Below are positions 8,772 to 17,825 of a DNA stretch of 64,000 nt, piece after piece. Below the pieces are notes generated by a model. The model was not told the DNA's origin, made no database searches, and worked only from the letters and a program-made list of their open reading frames with translations. Both the position numbers and the translations under genes were made by a program. Source of the stretch: Streptomyces lacrimifluminis (lineage in GTDB: Bacteria > Actinomycetota > Actinomycetes > Streptomycetales > Streptomycetaceae); the NCBI RefSeq assembly GCF_014646095.1, contig NZ_BMMU01000006.1, forward strand, positions 186,001-250,000. Direction: 5' to 3'. Position 1 is the stretch's first letter; every line of letters begins with the position of its first letter.

Positions 8772-9515
8772 ATGACCGACAGGCCCCCAGCAGCGAGGCC
8801 GGGACATCGGCTCCTCGTGGTCGAGGACGAGCCCAGCATCCGTACGCTGCTGGAGGCGACGCTCCGCCTGACCGGATACGAGGTGAGCAGCACCGACACC
8901 GGACAGTCGGCCCTCCTGGAGGTCGAACGCCTGGAACCGCACCTGGTGCTGCTCGACGTGATGCTGCCCGACCTGGACGGCTTCGAGGTGACCCGCAGGC
9001 TGCGGGCGGCGGGGAACGACTGTCCGATCCTGTTCCTCACCGCCCGCACCGGCACCCACGACCGCGTCAACGGCCTGCGCGCGGGCGGAGACGACTACGT
9101 CTCCAAACCGTTCAACATCGAGGAGGTCCTGCTGCGCATCGAGGCCATCCTGCGCCGAACGGCTCCGGCCATCACGGCGCGGGTGATGCCGAGCGTCCTG
9201 AGCTACGCCGACCTGGAACTCGACGAGGGCGCCCACGAGGTGCACCGCGCGGGCGAGTACATCGCGCTGTCGCCCACCGAGTTCAAACTCCTGGCCTACC
9301 TCCTGGCGAACGCCGGACAGGTGGTGAGCAAGATCCAGATCCTCGACCACGTCTGGAGCTACGACTTCGCGGGCGACGTCCGGATCATCGAGACGTACGT
9401 CCGCTACCTGCGCAAGAAGATCGACCGCTTCGATCCACCGCTCATCCAGACCGTGCGCGGGGTCGGCTACAGCCTCCGGCTCTCCCGCGACCACGGAGGG
9501 ACACCGGAGCAGTGA
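8772..9515 (+). CDS. OmpR/PhoB-type response regulator
   Basis: DNA-binding response regulator of 247 residues. The receiver domain has the acidic pocket VVEDEPS, phospho-acceptor Asp62 in LLDVMLPDLDG, the Thr of FLTART and the Lys of DDYVSKPF. The C-terminal winged helix shows LSPTEFKLLAYLLANAGQVVS, DHVW, the recognition region IIETYVRYLRKKID and TVRGVGYSL. It overlaps the kinase gene by 4 bp, so the two are a pair. It follows the glycosyltransferases after 51 bp and may control envelope glycosylation, which is inference from position. Confidence 0.95.
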   Translation: MTDRPPAARPGHRLLVVEDEPSIRTLLEATLRLTGYEVSSTDTGQSALLEVERLEPHLVLLDVMLPDLDGFEVTRRLRAAGNDCPILFLTARTGTHDRVNGLRAGGDDYVSKPFNIEEVLLRIEAILRRTAPAITARVMPSVLSYADLELDEGAHEVHRAGEYIALSPTEFKLLAYLLANAGQVVSKIQILDHVWSYDFAGDVRIIETYVRYLRKKIDRFDPPLIQTVRGVGYSLRLSRDHGGTPEQ

Positions 9516-11050
9516 CCCGCTTCCTGCCACGGCCGTCCGGATCACTGAGACGACGCCTCGTCCTCGGCGTCACCGTCCTCGCCACCGCGGCCGTCCTGGC
9601 CTCCCAGGCCCTCGGCTACGTGGTGATCCGCTCCTGGCTGCTCGACCGTGTCGACGAGCAGCTCGTCGAGTTCCACCCGCCGGAGCCGGCGTTCTACGAC
9701 GCTCTCGCCGGGACACTGCCGGCGCCTGGGGAACAACCGGACATACTGCCCTCCGACTTCCACGTCTACTTCTACGACGCCACCGGGCGCCTCCTGAACG
9801 GCTCGCTGGGCTCCGAAACGAAGCCAGGGCCCCGGTTGACCGATGACGTGCGGGACCTCGGTCTGCGGGACGGGCATCCGGAGACCGTGCCCGCCGCCAG
9901 TGGTGACGGGCGCTGGCGAGTGATGCTCAACCCCGGCCCCGAGGGCATGAACGCGGTGGTCACCCTGCCGCTCGACACCGTCGACGGCGCCGCCTCGAAG
10001 ATCCTGTGGCTGAACGCGGTCCTGCTCGCCGTCACGATCGTCGCCCTGGTCGCCCTGGGCCGGTGGGTGGTCGGGCTGGGCCTGTTGCCCCTGACCAGAA
10101 TGGAACGCACCGCCCAGGACATCACCGAGGGCCGGCTCAACCTGCGGTTGCCCGACACGGATCCGCGTACCGAGATCGGCCGCCTCGGCCGGGTTCTGAA
10201 CTCCATGCTCGACCGCCTCCAGAAGGCGCTGCTGGCCCGTGAGGCGTCCGAGGCCCGGCTGCGTCGGTTCGTCGCCGACGCGGGGCACGAACTGCGCACC
10301 CCGCTCACCGTCATCCAGGGCTACGCCCAGCTCGCGCTGCGCCCCGAGCGACGCCCGGCGCGGGAACTGCGGGAGGCCAACCGGTTCATCGCGCAGAACG
10401 CGGAACGCATGAGTCTGCTCGTCGACGACCTCCAGCTGCTCGCCACCCTGGACAAGGAACCCTCGTACCGGAGGGAACGGGTCGACCTGCTGTCCCTGGC
10501 GGCGGACGCCGTCACCGCGACCGTCGCCCACGGTGCGTCCCACCCCGTCGACCTCGGCCCGCTGCACACCCCGGCCGATCCCACCGGAGCCGAGGAGCTC
10601 GACATCGCGGAGACCGTCGGCGACCCGCACCGGTTGCGCCAGATCCTCGAGAACCTGCTCTCCAACGCCCGTATCCACACCCCGCCCGGCACCCGCGTCC
10701 ACGTCCGCGTCGGCGCGACCGAGGCGGGTTGCGGAACCGGCGGCACGGACCGGCCCGGACGCACCACCGCCTCACCACCCCTGCCGGAAGGCCTGCCGAT
10801 CGGCGTGATCGAGGTCGCGGACGATGGGCCGGGCCTCGAACCCGTCGACGCCGAACTCGTCTTCGAGCGCTTCTACCGCGCCGACCCCGCCCGCTCCCGC
10901 CTCCACGGCGGCAGCGGCCTCGGCCTCGCCATCGCCGCGACCATCGCCGAGGGCCACGGCGGACGCCTCGAACTCGACACGGCCCCCGGCCGCGGCTGCA
11001 CCTTCCGTCTGGTCCTGCCCGCCGCCGACGCCGGTCAGGAACCTCGCTGA
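9512..11050 (+). CDS. Membrane sensor histidine kinase
   Basis: Partner kinase of the preceding response regulator, 512 residues, starting with GTG in a GTGA overlap. Two membrane helices (about 13-36 and 162-185) flank an extracytoplasmic sensor region. A HAMP linker follows, then the HisKA box FVADAGHELRTPLT with phospho-accepting His259. The ATPase domain shows the N box NLLSNARIHT, G1 DDGPGLEP, the F box ERFYRAD and G2 GGSGLGLAIA. The frame is open far upstream, but the GTG overlap and the membrane-anchor position define the start. The stimulus is unknown. Confidence 0.95.
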   Translation: MTRFLPRPSGSLRRRLVLGVTVLATAAVLASQALGYVVIRSWLLDRVDEQLVEFHPPEPAFYDALAGTLPAPGEQPDILPSDFHVYFYDATGRLLNGSLGSETKPGPRLTDDVRDLGLRDGHPETVPAASGDGRWRVMLNPGPEGMNAVVTLPLDTVDGAASKILWLNAVLLAVTIVALVALGRWVVGLGLLPLTRMERTAQDITEGRLNLRLPDTDPRTEIGRLGRVLNSMLDRLQKALLAREASEARLRRFVADAGHELRTPLTVIQGYAQLALRPERRPARELREANRFIAQNAERMSLLVDDLQLLATLDKEPSYRRERVDLLSLAADAVTATVAHGASHPVDLGPLHTPADPTGAEELDIAETVGDPHRLRQILENLLSNARIHTPPGTRVHVRVGATEAGCGTGGTDRPGRTTASPPLPEGLPIGVIEVADDGPGLEPVDAELVFERFYRADPARSRLHGGSGLGLAIAATIAEGHGGRLELDTAPGRGCTFRLVLPAADAGQEPR

Positions 11051-11227
11051 TCCCGCGCGTACCGCCGACCCGTCAGCAGGAGGGCGTCGACGTCGAACGG
11101 ATCCTCCTCCGGAGCCGAAGCCCGTCGCTCGCGGCGCTGTCCCGGCGGACTGCCCGCCCACCCCAGCAGGAAGGCCGCGGGTCCGGCCGGCGACGGGGCA
11201 CGCCCGGAGTGTCCCGAAACGCCGCAG

Positions 11228-11264
11228 CCCCCACGTCGGACGTGAAGCGCGGTCGGCGTGGGGG
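11228..11264 (+). terminator. Candidate terminator hairpin after the kinase operon
   Basis: Inverted repeat CCCCCACG / CGTGGGGG with a 21-base loop, lying in the ~270-base gap between the kinase and the convergent TetR gene. No U-tract, as is usual in Streptomyces. Confidence 0.45.
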
Positions 11265-11319
11265 CGAGGAGCGTTCGGCGCCTGATCGGGTGGGTCAGTA
11301 GCCTGCGTGGTGGGCCGTG

Positions 11320-12030
11320 TCAGTCCGTGCGGGGCGGCTCGAACACGGCAAAGGCGTCGCCGGCATTGCGCAGTGGTGCCTCGGGCAGGGCGACGGGGTC
11401 CGGGGAGCGCAGGGCGCGCAGGAAGAGCGTCGTCGTCCAGCGGGCGTGTGCGGCGAGCCGGGCGGAGTCGTGGCGGGGCTCCGGGCTCAGCAGGGCGTCC
11501 ATCTGCAGTCCGGCCGCCGCCATGCGGACGAAAAGCGCGGCGTACGTGTGGGGGTCCGGCAAGACGTAGCCGTGCCGCTGACCGTCCTCCACCAGGGTGG
11601 CTGCCACGACGTCGACGACGTGCGGCACGCCCATCGTGCGCATCGCCTCGGTCAGCTCGGGGCGGCGGGCGGCCTCCGTGGTCAGCACCCGGACGAGAGC
11701 GAGGTACTGCGGGGCGGTCGTCGCCTCCAGGAGCTTGGTGACGATGTGCGTCAGCCTCTCCTGCGGGTCGTCGACCGATGAGAGCATCGCCTGGTCCAGG
11801 TCGAAGTCCAGGGATGAGCTGCCGCGCTCGATCACGGCGCGGAACAGTTCCACCTTGTCGCCGAAGTGGGCGTACACGGTGGTCTTTGAGACGCCGGCCT
11901 CGGCCGCGACGACGTCCATCGACGTCTGGTCGAAGCCCCGGTCGAGGAACAGGGCGACCGCCGCGTCGAGCACGGCCGCTCTCTTGCCCCGGCCCCCGGC
12001 CCCCGTACGGGGGCGCCCCTTGACCACCAT
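11320..12030 (-). CDS. TetR/AcrR family transcriptional regulator
   Basis: Repressor-type regulator of about 236 residues. The N-terminal HTH reads RAAVLDAAVALFLDRGFDQTS, then MDVVAAEAGVSKTTVYAHFGDK. The C-terminal ligand domain is helical (LVRVLTTEAARRPEL). The start used has GGAGG at ideal spacing; the frame extends 13 codons further upstream. A TAGGGT -10-like hexamer lies on this strand at 12097-12102. It is next to the aromatic-catabolism genes and is the obvious local candidate to read the three ACTGTAC-type palindromes of that region. Its own upstream region has no copy of the palindrome, which weakens that link. Confidence 0.9.
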   Translation of the reverse strand: MVVKGRPRTGAGGRGKRAAVLDAAVALFLDRGFDQTSMDVVAAEAGVSKTTVYAHFGDKVELFRAVIERGSSSLDFDLDQAMLSSVDDPQERLTHIVTKLLEATTAPQYLALVRVLTTEAARRPELTEAMRTMGVPHVVDVVAATLVEDGQRHGYVLPDPHTYAALFVRMAAAGLQMDALLSPEPRHDSARLAAHARWTTTLFLRALRSPDPVALPEAPLRNAGDAFAVFEPPRTD

Positions 12031-12175
12031 CTCGCTCCTCCCCGGGCCGCCGACCCGGCAGTTGCCCATGTCTCTTGGCTTGTTGACCTCCTGGCGACCC
12101 TACCGCCGCGGCCGGGTGATCCGGGACGCGGCGGCAGGCCTCGCGCCACCGCTGCGGCAGCAGGGTGACGCGGGT

Positions 12176-12228
12176 GCGAAGGCGGTGGGGCCGACAGCGG
12201 ATGCCACCGTCAGCCCCACCGCCTTCGC
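12176..12228 (-). terminator. Terminator hairpin after the carotenoid oxygenase gene
   Basis: A perfect 15-bp stem, GCGAAGGCGGTGGGG paired with CCCCACCGCCTTCGC, with a 23-base loop, 17 bp beyond the stop of the oxygenase gene. Confidence 0.7.
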
Positions 12229-12244
12229 GAGGTGTGCCGCCGTG

Positions 12245-13804
12245 TCAGTCGGACTTCTCGCCCCGTGCCGCGACCGCCTGGTCGAGGGTCACGTGGTCGG
12301 CCCAGTTGCCGTGGAAGCCGAACGGGACGCGGCTGGGGAGCTTGACCCGGGCGAGCGGGGTGCGGACCAGGTCGGCCGCGTCGTGCACGAGGAGTTCGGA
12401 CAGGCCCGTGAGGCGGTTCCACCACAGGGACAGCAGATACCCGTCGTCTTCAGAGGAGGCGTTCTCCCGGGCGACGAAGACCGGTTCACCGGGGTTGGTC
12501 AGCCCGGCGGGACCCTCCACGACCGTGGTGGTGCCTTGCCGGAAGTCGTGCTTGGCCAGCCCGTCGCTCATCGTGTCCGCGGCGAGCGAGCGGGTGGTGA
12601 CGAAGTAGCCGTAGCGGTGTTCCAGCCCGGTGTAGGCGTCGTTGATCCGCGGGAACTCGCCGGCGAGGCCGCTGAGCATCTCCTCGGAGGCCTTTCCGGT
12701 GGCCAGATCCACGCGCCAGCGGTGGGGCAGCGAGGGCGGGAACCAGGAGTGGGAGGTGACCGGAGTGTCGAGCTGGTCGGCGGGAGTGCCCAGCCGGGTG
12801 ATGCGGTGCCCGTCGACGACGACCTGCCCGTCGCGTTCGTAGGCGTTGTAGAAGTGCGTGTTGGCCCAGTGACCGCCGACCTCGTGCCAGGTGACCGTGT
12901 GGGTACTGCGGTTCATGAGGACGATCTGCACACCGTGGGGGAGCGACGCCTCGTCCCAGACGACACCCGGCTTGCCCCGCATGATGTGGTCCAGCCGGAA
13001 CTGGGCCGGGGTGACGAAGAAGATCGCGTGGTTCTCGGTGACCGCGAAGTCGTGCATGAGGACGGGCACTTTGATGCCGAAGCTGTGGCTGTCGACGACC
13101 TGCCCGGACTTCACGTCCGCCCGGTACCAGGTGATGACCGGTCCGGTCGCGGCGAAGAACAGCATGTCGCCGCTGGCCGGGTCCGTCTTGTAGTGGGCGG
13201 TGCAGAGTACGTCGATGCCGCCGTGGAAGTCGTAACTGCCGTACGTCTCCAGGGTTTCCGGGTGCATGGCGTACGGCAGGCCGCCCTCGTAGTAGACCAG
13301 CAGATGGTCGTCGAAGATGCCGACGTTGGTATTGGCGACGTTCTTCGCGGGCGGAGCGCCCTTCGGGAGCGGCGCCGTACTGCCGCCGTTGGCGAAACCG
13401 CTGTAGACGGCCCGGCCCTGCTCCACCTCGAACTTCATGGAGTCGGTCATCACCCAGCGGGTGCGGTAGGCGGCCCGGCCGTCGCGCAGATAGATGCCGC
13501 ACACCATGCCGTCCCCCTCCCACCAGTGATAGCGCTCCGGATCGCGCGGCTGGAAGCGGGGGTTGGAGGAGATCCGGAACAGGGCTCCGGCGAGGTCTTC
13601 GGGGATCCGGCCCTCGACGTCCAGGTCGTAGGCCGCGTCCTCCTCCGTCCAGGGCGTGAAGGGTCCGTCGAGGAACTTGTTGCCGGAAGCCCAGCCGGCC
13701 GCGTCCTCGGACCGGCGCGGGGTCGGCGGTGTGGCCGCGGCGCGTGGGGCGATCGTCATCGGGTCGGGTGGAACAAGGCCGGGCCGGCGGGCGGCTGCGC
13801 TCAT
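12245..13804 (-). CDS. Carotenoid-oxygenase family dioxygenase (stilbene/phenylpropanoid-cleaving type)
   Basis: Non-haem iron oxygenase that cleaves an alkene double bond to two carbonyls, about 519 residues. The beta-propeller family signatures are visible: FRISSNPRFQPRDP, YHWWEGDGMV, the His candidates in CTAHYKTDP, LMHDFAVTENH, SHSWFPPS and FGFHGNW near the C-terminus. Members act on apocarotenoids, lignostilbene, resveratrol or isoeugenol. The neighbour upstream is an aryl-aldehyde dehydrogenase, which favours aromatic alkene cleavage followed by aldehyde oxidation. The ATG at 13804 (MSAAARRPG) is preferred over an in-frame TTG 12 bases earlier. It lies 124 bp after the dehydrogenase and is probably in its transcript. 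Confidence 0.87.
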   Translation of the reverse strand: MSAAARRPGLVPPDPMTIAPRAAATPPTPRRSEDAAGWASGNKFLDGPFTPWTEEDAAYDLDVEGRIPEDLAGALFRISSNPRFQPRDPERYHWWEGDGMVCGIYLRDGRAAYRTRWVMTDSMKFEVEQGRAVYSGFANGGSTAPLPKGAPPAKNVANTNVGIFDDHLLVYYEGGLPYAMHPETLETYGSYDFHGGIDVLCTAHYKTDPASGDMLFFAATGPVITWYRADVKSGQVVDSHSFGIKVPVLMHDFAVTENHAIFFVTPAQFRLDHIMRGKPGVVWDEASLPHGVQIVLMNRSTHTVTWHEVGGHWANTHFYNAYERDGQVVVDGHRITRLGTPADQLDTPVTSHSWFPPSLPHRWRVDLATGKASEEMLSGLAGEFPRINDAYTGLEHRYGYFVTTRSLAADTMSDGLAKHDFRQGTTTVVEGPAGLTNPGEPVFVARENASSEDDGYLLSLWWNRLTGLSELLVHDAADLVRTPLARVKLPSRVPFGFHGNWADHVTLDQAVAARGEKSD

Positions 13805-13928
13805 CGATATGTCCAATGCGGGTGGGCGATGGTGGAAGGTGCGTTCGGGATACCGGTCGGCGAACCCGGTTCACCAGGGGGAGGCCGGGACCCCGCTGGG
13901 ACGACGGGATCCCGGCCGGTCGAGGGGA

Positions 13929-15392
13929 TCAGAACGGGTAGCCGGGGATCTCGCCCCGGACGGTGACCCACTGCTGCTCGGTGAAGGCCTCCAGGTTGGC
14001 CGCGGCACCACCGTGCCGGGAGCCGTTGCCCGACTCGCCCATGCCTCCGAACGGCACGGTGGCCTCGTCGTTGACCGTCTGGTCGTTGATGTGCACCAGC
14101 CCGGTGGGGATGCGGTCGGCCAGTGCCAGACCCCTCGCCGGGTCGCCGGTCAGGATGCCGAGGGAGAGACCGTACTCGGTGTCGGTGGCGAGCCGGACGG
14201 CCTCGTCCAGATCCTGGAAGGCGACCACGGGCGCGACGGGACCGAAGATCTCCTCGGTGTAGGCACGGGCGGTCAACGGGACGTCGGCCAGGACGGTGGG
14301 CCGGTAGATCAGGCCTTCGTACGTACCGCCGGCGGCCAGTCGTGCTCCGGCGGCCAGGCTGTCGGTGACCACGGAGTGCGCGGCCTGCAGCTGCCGCTCG
14401 TCGATCATGGGACCGACGGCGACCGCGTCCGTCGAGGGATCTCCCGCGGGCGCCGCTTCGGCGCGCTCGGCGAGCCGCGCGGTGTACTCCTCCGCGATGG
14501 AGGCGTGCACCAGGTGGCGGCTGGAGGCCATGCAGACCTGACCGGCGTGGTGGAACGAACCGAACGCACCCGCCGACACCGCCTTCTCCAGATCGGCGTC
14601 CTCGAGAACGATCAGGGCCGAGTTGCCGCCCAGCTCCAGGTGCACCCGCTTCAGTCGCTGGGCCGCGGCCGTGGCGATCGCCTTGCCGGCCCGTGTCGAC
14701 CCGGTGAACGCGATGACCGGGACCCGGGGGTCGTCCACCAGCGCCGCTCCGACATCGGCGCCGCCGGGCAGTACGTGCAACAGCCCCTCGGGAAGCCCCG
14801 CCTCCTCGAAGACCCGCGCGATCGTGACACCCCCGCAGACCGCTGTGCGGGGATCGGGCTTGAGGACGACCGCGTTGCCCAGCGCCAGCGCCGGCGCCAC
14901 CGCCCGCATGGCCAGCACCATCGGCGCGTTGAACGGGGAGATCACGCCCACGACGCCGACGGGCCGTCGCCGCGAGAACGACAGCCGGTCCTCCACAGAG
15001 CGAAGTACCTCGCCGAAGGGGGCCGCCGCGAGGGCCGCGGACTCGTAGCACTCCTCCGCGGCGCCGTTCGAGGTCTGGAAATCCGCGAACGGGCGCAAAG
15101 CTCCCGACTCCCGCACGATCCAGTCCGCGATCTCGGCCTGGTGTTTCTCGAACAGGGCTCCGGCACGCCGCAGCACCTGCGCCCGCTCGATGTACGGCAC
15201 GGCCGCCCACGCGCGCTGGGCCTGTGCGGCCTGTGCCACGGCTCGGTCCAGGTCGGCGGGTGTGGCGGCTCCGACGCGGCCCAGGGCCTTGCCGGTGGCC
15301 GGCTCGACGGAGTCGTAGGGCTCACCGGAGCCGTCGACCCATCCGCCGGAATAGATCCGTCCCTGCCAGTCACGCTCGTCGAGAAAAGCCAT
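13929..15392 (-). CDS. Aldehyde dehydrogenase, benzaldehyde/vanillin dehydrogenase-like
   Basis: NAD(P)-dependent aldehyde dehydrogenase of about 487 residues. It contains the cofactor-fold segments VVGVISPFNAP and AFTGSTRAGK, the general-base Glu in HLELGGNSA and the catalytic Cys in HHAGQVCMASSR. The C-terminal EEIFGPVAPVVAF and PFGGMGESGNGSRHGG are typical. The closest recognisable type is benzaldehyde/vanillin dehydrogenase, which fits oxidation of the aldehyde released by the neighbouring alkene-cleaving oxygenase. The ATG chosen (MAFLDERDW) has GGAG just upstream; an in-frame GTG at 15416 lies inside the operator palindrome and is less likely. Confidence 0.92.
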   Translation of the reverse strand: MAFLDERDWQGRIYSGGWVDGSGEPYDSVEPATGKALGRVGAATPADLDRAVAQAAQAQRAWAAVPYIERAQVLRRAGALFEKHQAEIADWIVRESGALRPFADFQTSNGAAEECYESAALAAAPFGEVLRSVEDRLSFSRRRPVGVVGVISPFNAPMVLAMRAVAPALALGNAVVLKPDPRTAVCGGVTIARVFEEAGLPEGLLHVLPGGADVGAALVDDPRVPVIAFTGSTRAGKAIATAAAQRLKRVHLELGGNSALIVLEDADLEKAVSAGAFGSFHHAGQVCMASSRHLVHASIAEEYTARLAERAEAAPAGDPSTDAVAVGPMIDERQLQAAHSVVTDSLAAGARLAAGGTYEGLIYRPTVLADVPLTARAYTEEIFGPVAPVVAFQDLDEAVRLATDTEYGLSLGILTGDPARGLALADRIPTGLVHINDQTVNDEATVPFGGMGESGNGSRHGGAAANLEAFTEQQWVTVRGEIPGYPF

Positions 15393-15414
15393 GATGCTCC
15401 ATCCATTGATCTGC

Positions 15415-15429
15415 ACTGTACCGTACAGT
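15415..15429. promoter_or_regulatory. Operator palindrome 1, ACTGTAC-C-GTACAGT
   Basis: Perfect 7-1-7 inverted repeat between the divergent aldehyde dehydrogenase and VOC dioxygenase genes, 23 bp before the dehydrogenase start. Variants of the same site occur at 18771-18785 and 23098-23112. The form is typical of TetR-family operators. The right flank (GTACAGTTTACTTAA) is also shared with site 2. Confidence 0.75.
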
Positions 15430-15525
15430 TTACTTAAGCCATCGCGGCTTCGCTAGAGGTGAGTGACCGCGAATGCGACTTGGCGTCTCGACAAACAGTT
15501 CAGTTGTCCTGAAAAGGGAGACAAG

Positions 15526-16020
15526 ATGGGTATCACCGGTCTGGGACATACCGGCTTCTGGGTCCAGGACCTGACGACGATGCGCGACTTCTACGAGCGC
15601 GTCATGGGTCTGACCGTCACCGACGAGGACGAGGAACTGGGGATCGTCTTCTACTCCGCCCGCCCCGAGGACGAGCACCACGAGTTCGTGCTGCAACGCG
15701 GCCGGACGGCACCGCCCGGGGCCAAGCTCACCCACCAGGTGTCGTGGCGGGTCGACTCCCTGGAGACGATCATCGACTTCCACCGGCGCTTCCGGGCCGA
15801 AGGCATCGAGGTCCAGCAGGAAGTGACCCACGGCAACGCGATCGGGATCTACTTCTTCGACCCCGAGGGCAACCGCAACGAGGTCTACCTGCGGATCGAA
15901 CGCGATGTGCGTCAGCCGTTCCGCAAGACGATCGACCTCGACCAGGACCCCCAGCAGATCCTCGCCCAGGCGGAACGACTGCTGGCCGACGACGGCCCGG
16001 CCTACCAGCCGGTGCAGTAG
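15526..16020 (+). CDS. VOC-superfamily extradiol-type dioxygenase
   Basis: Small metal enzyme of 164 residues with two VOC beta-alpha-beta-beta-beta modules. The expected 2-His-1-Glu triad is visible: His8 (GLGHTGF), His70 (THQVSWRV) and Glu119 (GNRNEVYLR). These fit extradiol ring-cleaving dioxygenases, although glyoxalase-like functions use the same fold. GGGAG 6 bases before the ATG decides the start; the frame extends 21 codons further. It is the first gene of a forward operon with a flavin hydroxylase and a FAH-family hydrolase, the order expected for hydroxylation, meta-cleavage and hydrolysis of an aromatic ring. Confidence 0.85.
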   Translation: MGITGLGHTGFWVQDLTTMRDFYERVMGLTVTDEDEELGIVFYSARPEDEHHEFVLQRGRTAPPGAKLTHQVSWRVDSLETIIDFHRRFRAEGIEVQQEVTHGNAIGIYFFDPEGNRNEVYLRIERDVRQPFRKTIDLDQDPQQILAQAERLLADDGPAYQPVQ

Positions 16021-16073
16021 TCCCGCGACACTCCCGCGACCTCACGTTCAGCCCCCTGCCGAAAGGCCCTTCC

Positions 16074-17825
16074 ATGGCTGCACCACCCCCGGCGTCCTCC
16101 GGTGCGGAGCCGCTCGTGCTCGTCGTCGGCGCGGGACCGGTCGGACTCACCGCCGCCAACCTCCTGGGCGCTCTCGGTGTGCGCGTCCTGGTCGTCGAGC
16201 GTCACACGACCACGAGCGACGAAGCCAAGGCGATCAGCCTGGACGACGAGTCGCTGCGCACCCTGCAACTGGCCGGCCTGGACGAAGCCGTCTACCCGAT
16301 CATCGTGCCGGGGACGGGGACCAGGTACTACGGAGTCGGCGGGCGACCGCTCGTCCACGCCCGTGGCACCGGAGATCGGCGCTACGGCCACCCGTTCAAG
16401 AATCCGTTCGCCCAGCCCGATCTCGAACGCGTCCTGCGCTCCGCTCTCGACCGCTTCCCGCACGTCGACGTGCGCTTCGGGACCCGTCTCGTGGAACTGA
16501 GCCAGTATCCCGACCGGGTGTGGGCCACCGTGGCATCCGGCGACGGCGACACCGGTGAGGTGACGCGGCAGATCGAGGCCGCCTACGTCCTGGGGTGCGA
16601 CGGAGGCCGCAGTACCGTGCGTGGGCAACTGGCCGTCCCCATGCGCGGAAGCAGCTGTCCGGACGACGTCTGGCTCGTCGTCGACACACTCGGGGATCCG
16701 CACGACGAGCGCTACGGCATGCACGTCGGCGACCCCGACCGGCCCCTCGTCATCGTGCCCGGGCGGGAGGGACGGTGCCGATACGAGTTCCGGTTGCGCC
16801 CGGGCGAGTGCGCCCCCGGCGGCGCCGTGCCCTTCGGCCTGGTGCGGGACCTGCTGCGCCCGCACCGGGACATCACCCCGGAACAGGTGGAGCGCTCGGT
16901 CGCGTACACCTTCCACGCCCTGCTGGCCGAGCGGCTGCGCGAGGGCCGCTGCTTCCTGCTCGGCGACGCCGCGCACATGATGCCGCCCTTCGCCGGACAG
17001 GGCCTCAACTCGGGTGTCCGGGACGCGGCCAACCTGTGCTGGAAGGTGGCCGAAGTGCTCGCCGGACGGGCCGCCGACCCGCTTCTCGACACCTATGACA
17101 CGGAACGCCGTCCACACGCCCAGGCGGTGATCGAACTGTCGGTGCGGCTCGGCCGAATCGTCATGACGACCGATCACAGACGGGCCCGGGTGCGGGACTT
17201 CTGTGTGCGTGCGGCCCTGCGGAGCCGGCGCGGGCGGCGGTACCTGACCGAGATGCGGTACCGGCCCGACACCCGGGTACGGGACGGAGCGGTGGTACCG
17301 GCCACCGGCCCTGGAGAGGCGCTGGTCGGCACCCTGCTCCGCCAGCCCTCGGTGCTGCACGGCCCCGGATGCACGGTCACCCGTCTCGACGATCTCCTCG
17401 GCCCTGGCTGGAGCCTGCTGGGCATCGGCCTGTCCGACGAGGACTGGAAGACCGTGGCGGCAGCCCCGCTGCCCGACGCGCGACGGGTGGACGTGGTGCT
17501 CGGCGACCGCGCACCCCGTGCGCGCGAGGGACGAGCCGCGGTGGCCGACGCGGACGGCGAACTCGACGCCTACCTGGCGTCATTGCCGGGCCGTCTGCTG
17601 CTGGTCCGCCCCGACCGGCTGATAGCGGCCGTCTTCACCCCCGGCCGGGCCGACCACGTCTCTCGTGCCTTCGGCCGGTTCCTTTCCCCGGCCCGACCCC
17701 TTACGGGGACACCGGGCGCGGCCCGCGAGGAACGTCCCCGGTCCGGCACATCACCCACTCCCGCGGGTGCGGCCCCGACAGGCGGCCCCACCCCGGAACC
17801 CGACTCGCAAGGAGCCCGCAAGTGA
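16074..17825 (+). CDS. FAD-dependent aromatic hydroxylase (MhpA/PheA class)
   Basis: Single-component flavin hydroxylase of 583 residues. The FAD-binding GAGPVG is at 19-24. The second motif (DG in VLGCDGGRSTVRG) is near 176, and the third (LLGDAAHMMPPFAGQGLNSG) at 295-314. A C-terminal thioredoxin-like extension, common in phenol and 3-hydroxyphenylpropionate hydroxylases, ends in a Pro/Gly-rich tail. It would hydroxylate a phenolic ring ready for extradiol cleavage by the upstream VOC enzyme. The start is the ATG after the upstream stop with GAAAGG nearby; the frame is open far into the VOC gene but is not coding there. It overlaps the next gene by 4 bp. Confidence 0.92.
   Translation: MAAPPPASSGAEPLVLVVGAGPVGLTAANLLGALGVRVLVVERHTTTSDEAKAISLDDESLRTLQLAGLDEAVYPIIVPGTGTRYYGVGGRPLVHARGTGDRRYGHPFKNPFAQPDLERVLRSALDRFPHVDVRFGTRLVELSQYPDRVWATVASGDGDTGEVTRQIEAAYVLGCDGGRSTVRGQLAVPMRGSSCPDDVWLVVDTLGDPHDERYGMHVGDPDRPLVIVPGREGRCRYEFRLRPGECAPGGAVPFGLVRDLLRPHRDITPEQVERSVAYTFHALLAERLREGRCFLLGDAAHMMPPFAGQGLNSGVRDAANLCWKVAEVLAGRAADPLLDTYDTERRPHAQAVIELSVRLGRIVMTTDHRRARVRDFCVRAALRSRRGRRYLTEMRYRPDTRVRDGAVVPATGPGEALVGTLLRQPSVLHGPGCTVTRLDDLLGPGWSLLGIGLSDEDWKTVAAAPLPDARRVDVVLGDRAPRAREGRAAVADADGELDAYLASLPGRLLLVRPDRLIAAVFTPGRADHVSRAFGRFLSPARPLTGTPGAAREERPRSGTSPTPAGAAPTGGPTPEPDSQGARK

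Noticed and set aside
6372..9545. Very long open frame (1057 codons) on the minus strand
   Set aside because: It is antisense to the GT39, response-regulator and kinase genes, is low complexity (His/Arg/Gly/Gln), has no known motif, and arises from GC-skewed codon positions.
11597..13966. 789-codon plus-strand frame opposite the TetR and carotenoid oxygenase genes
   Set aside because: Shadow frame: composition is Val/Gly/Arg-rich without domains, while the opposite strand encodes clear families.
15493..15510. Fourth copy of the ACTGTAC operator before the VOC gene
   Set aside because: Only one half (ACAGTT) matches; the other arm is absent.
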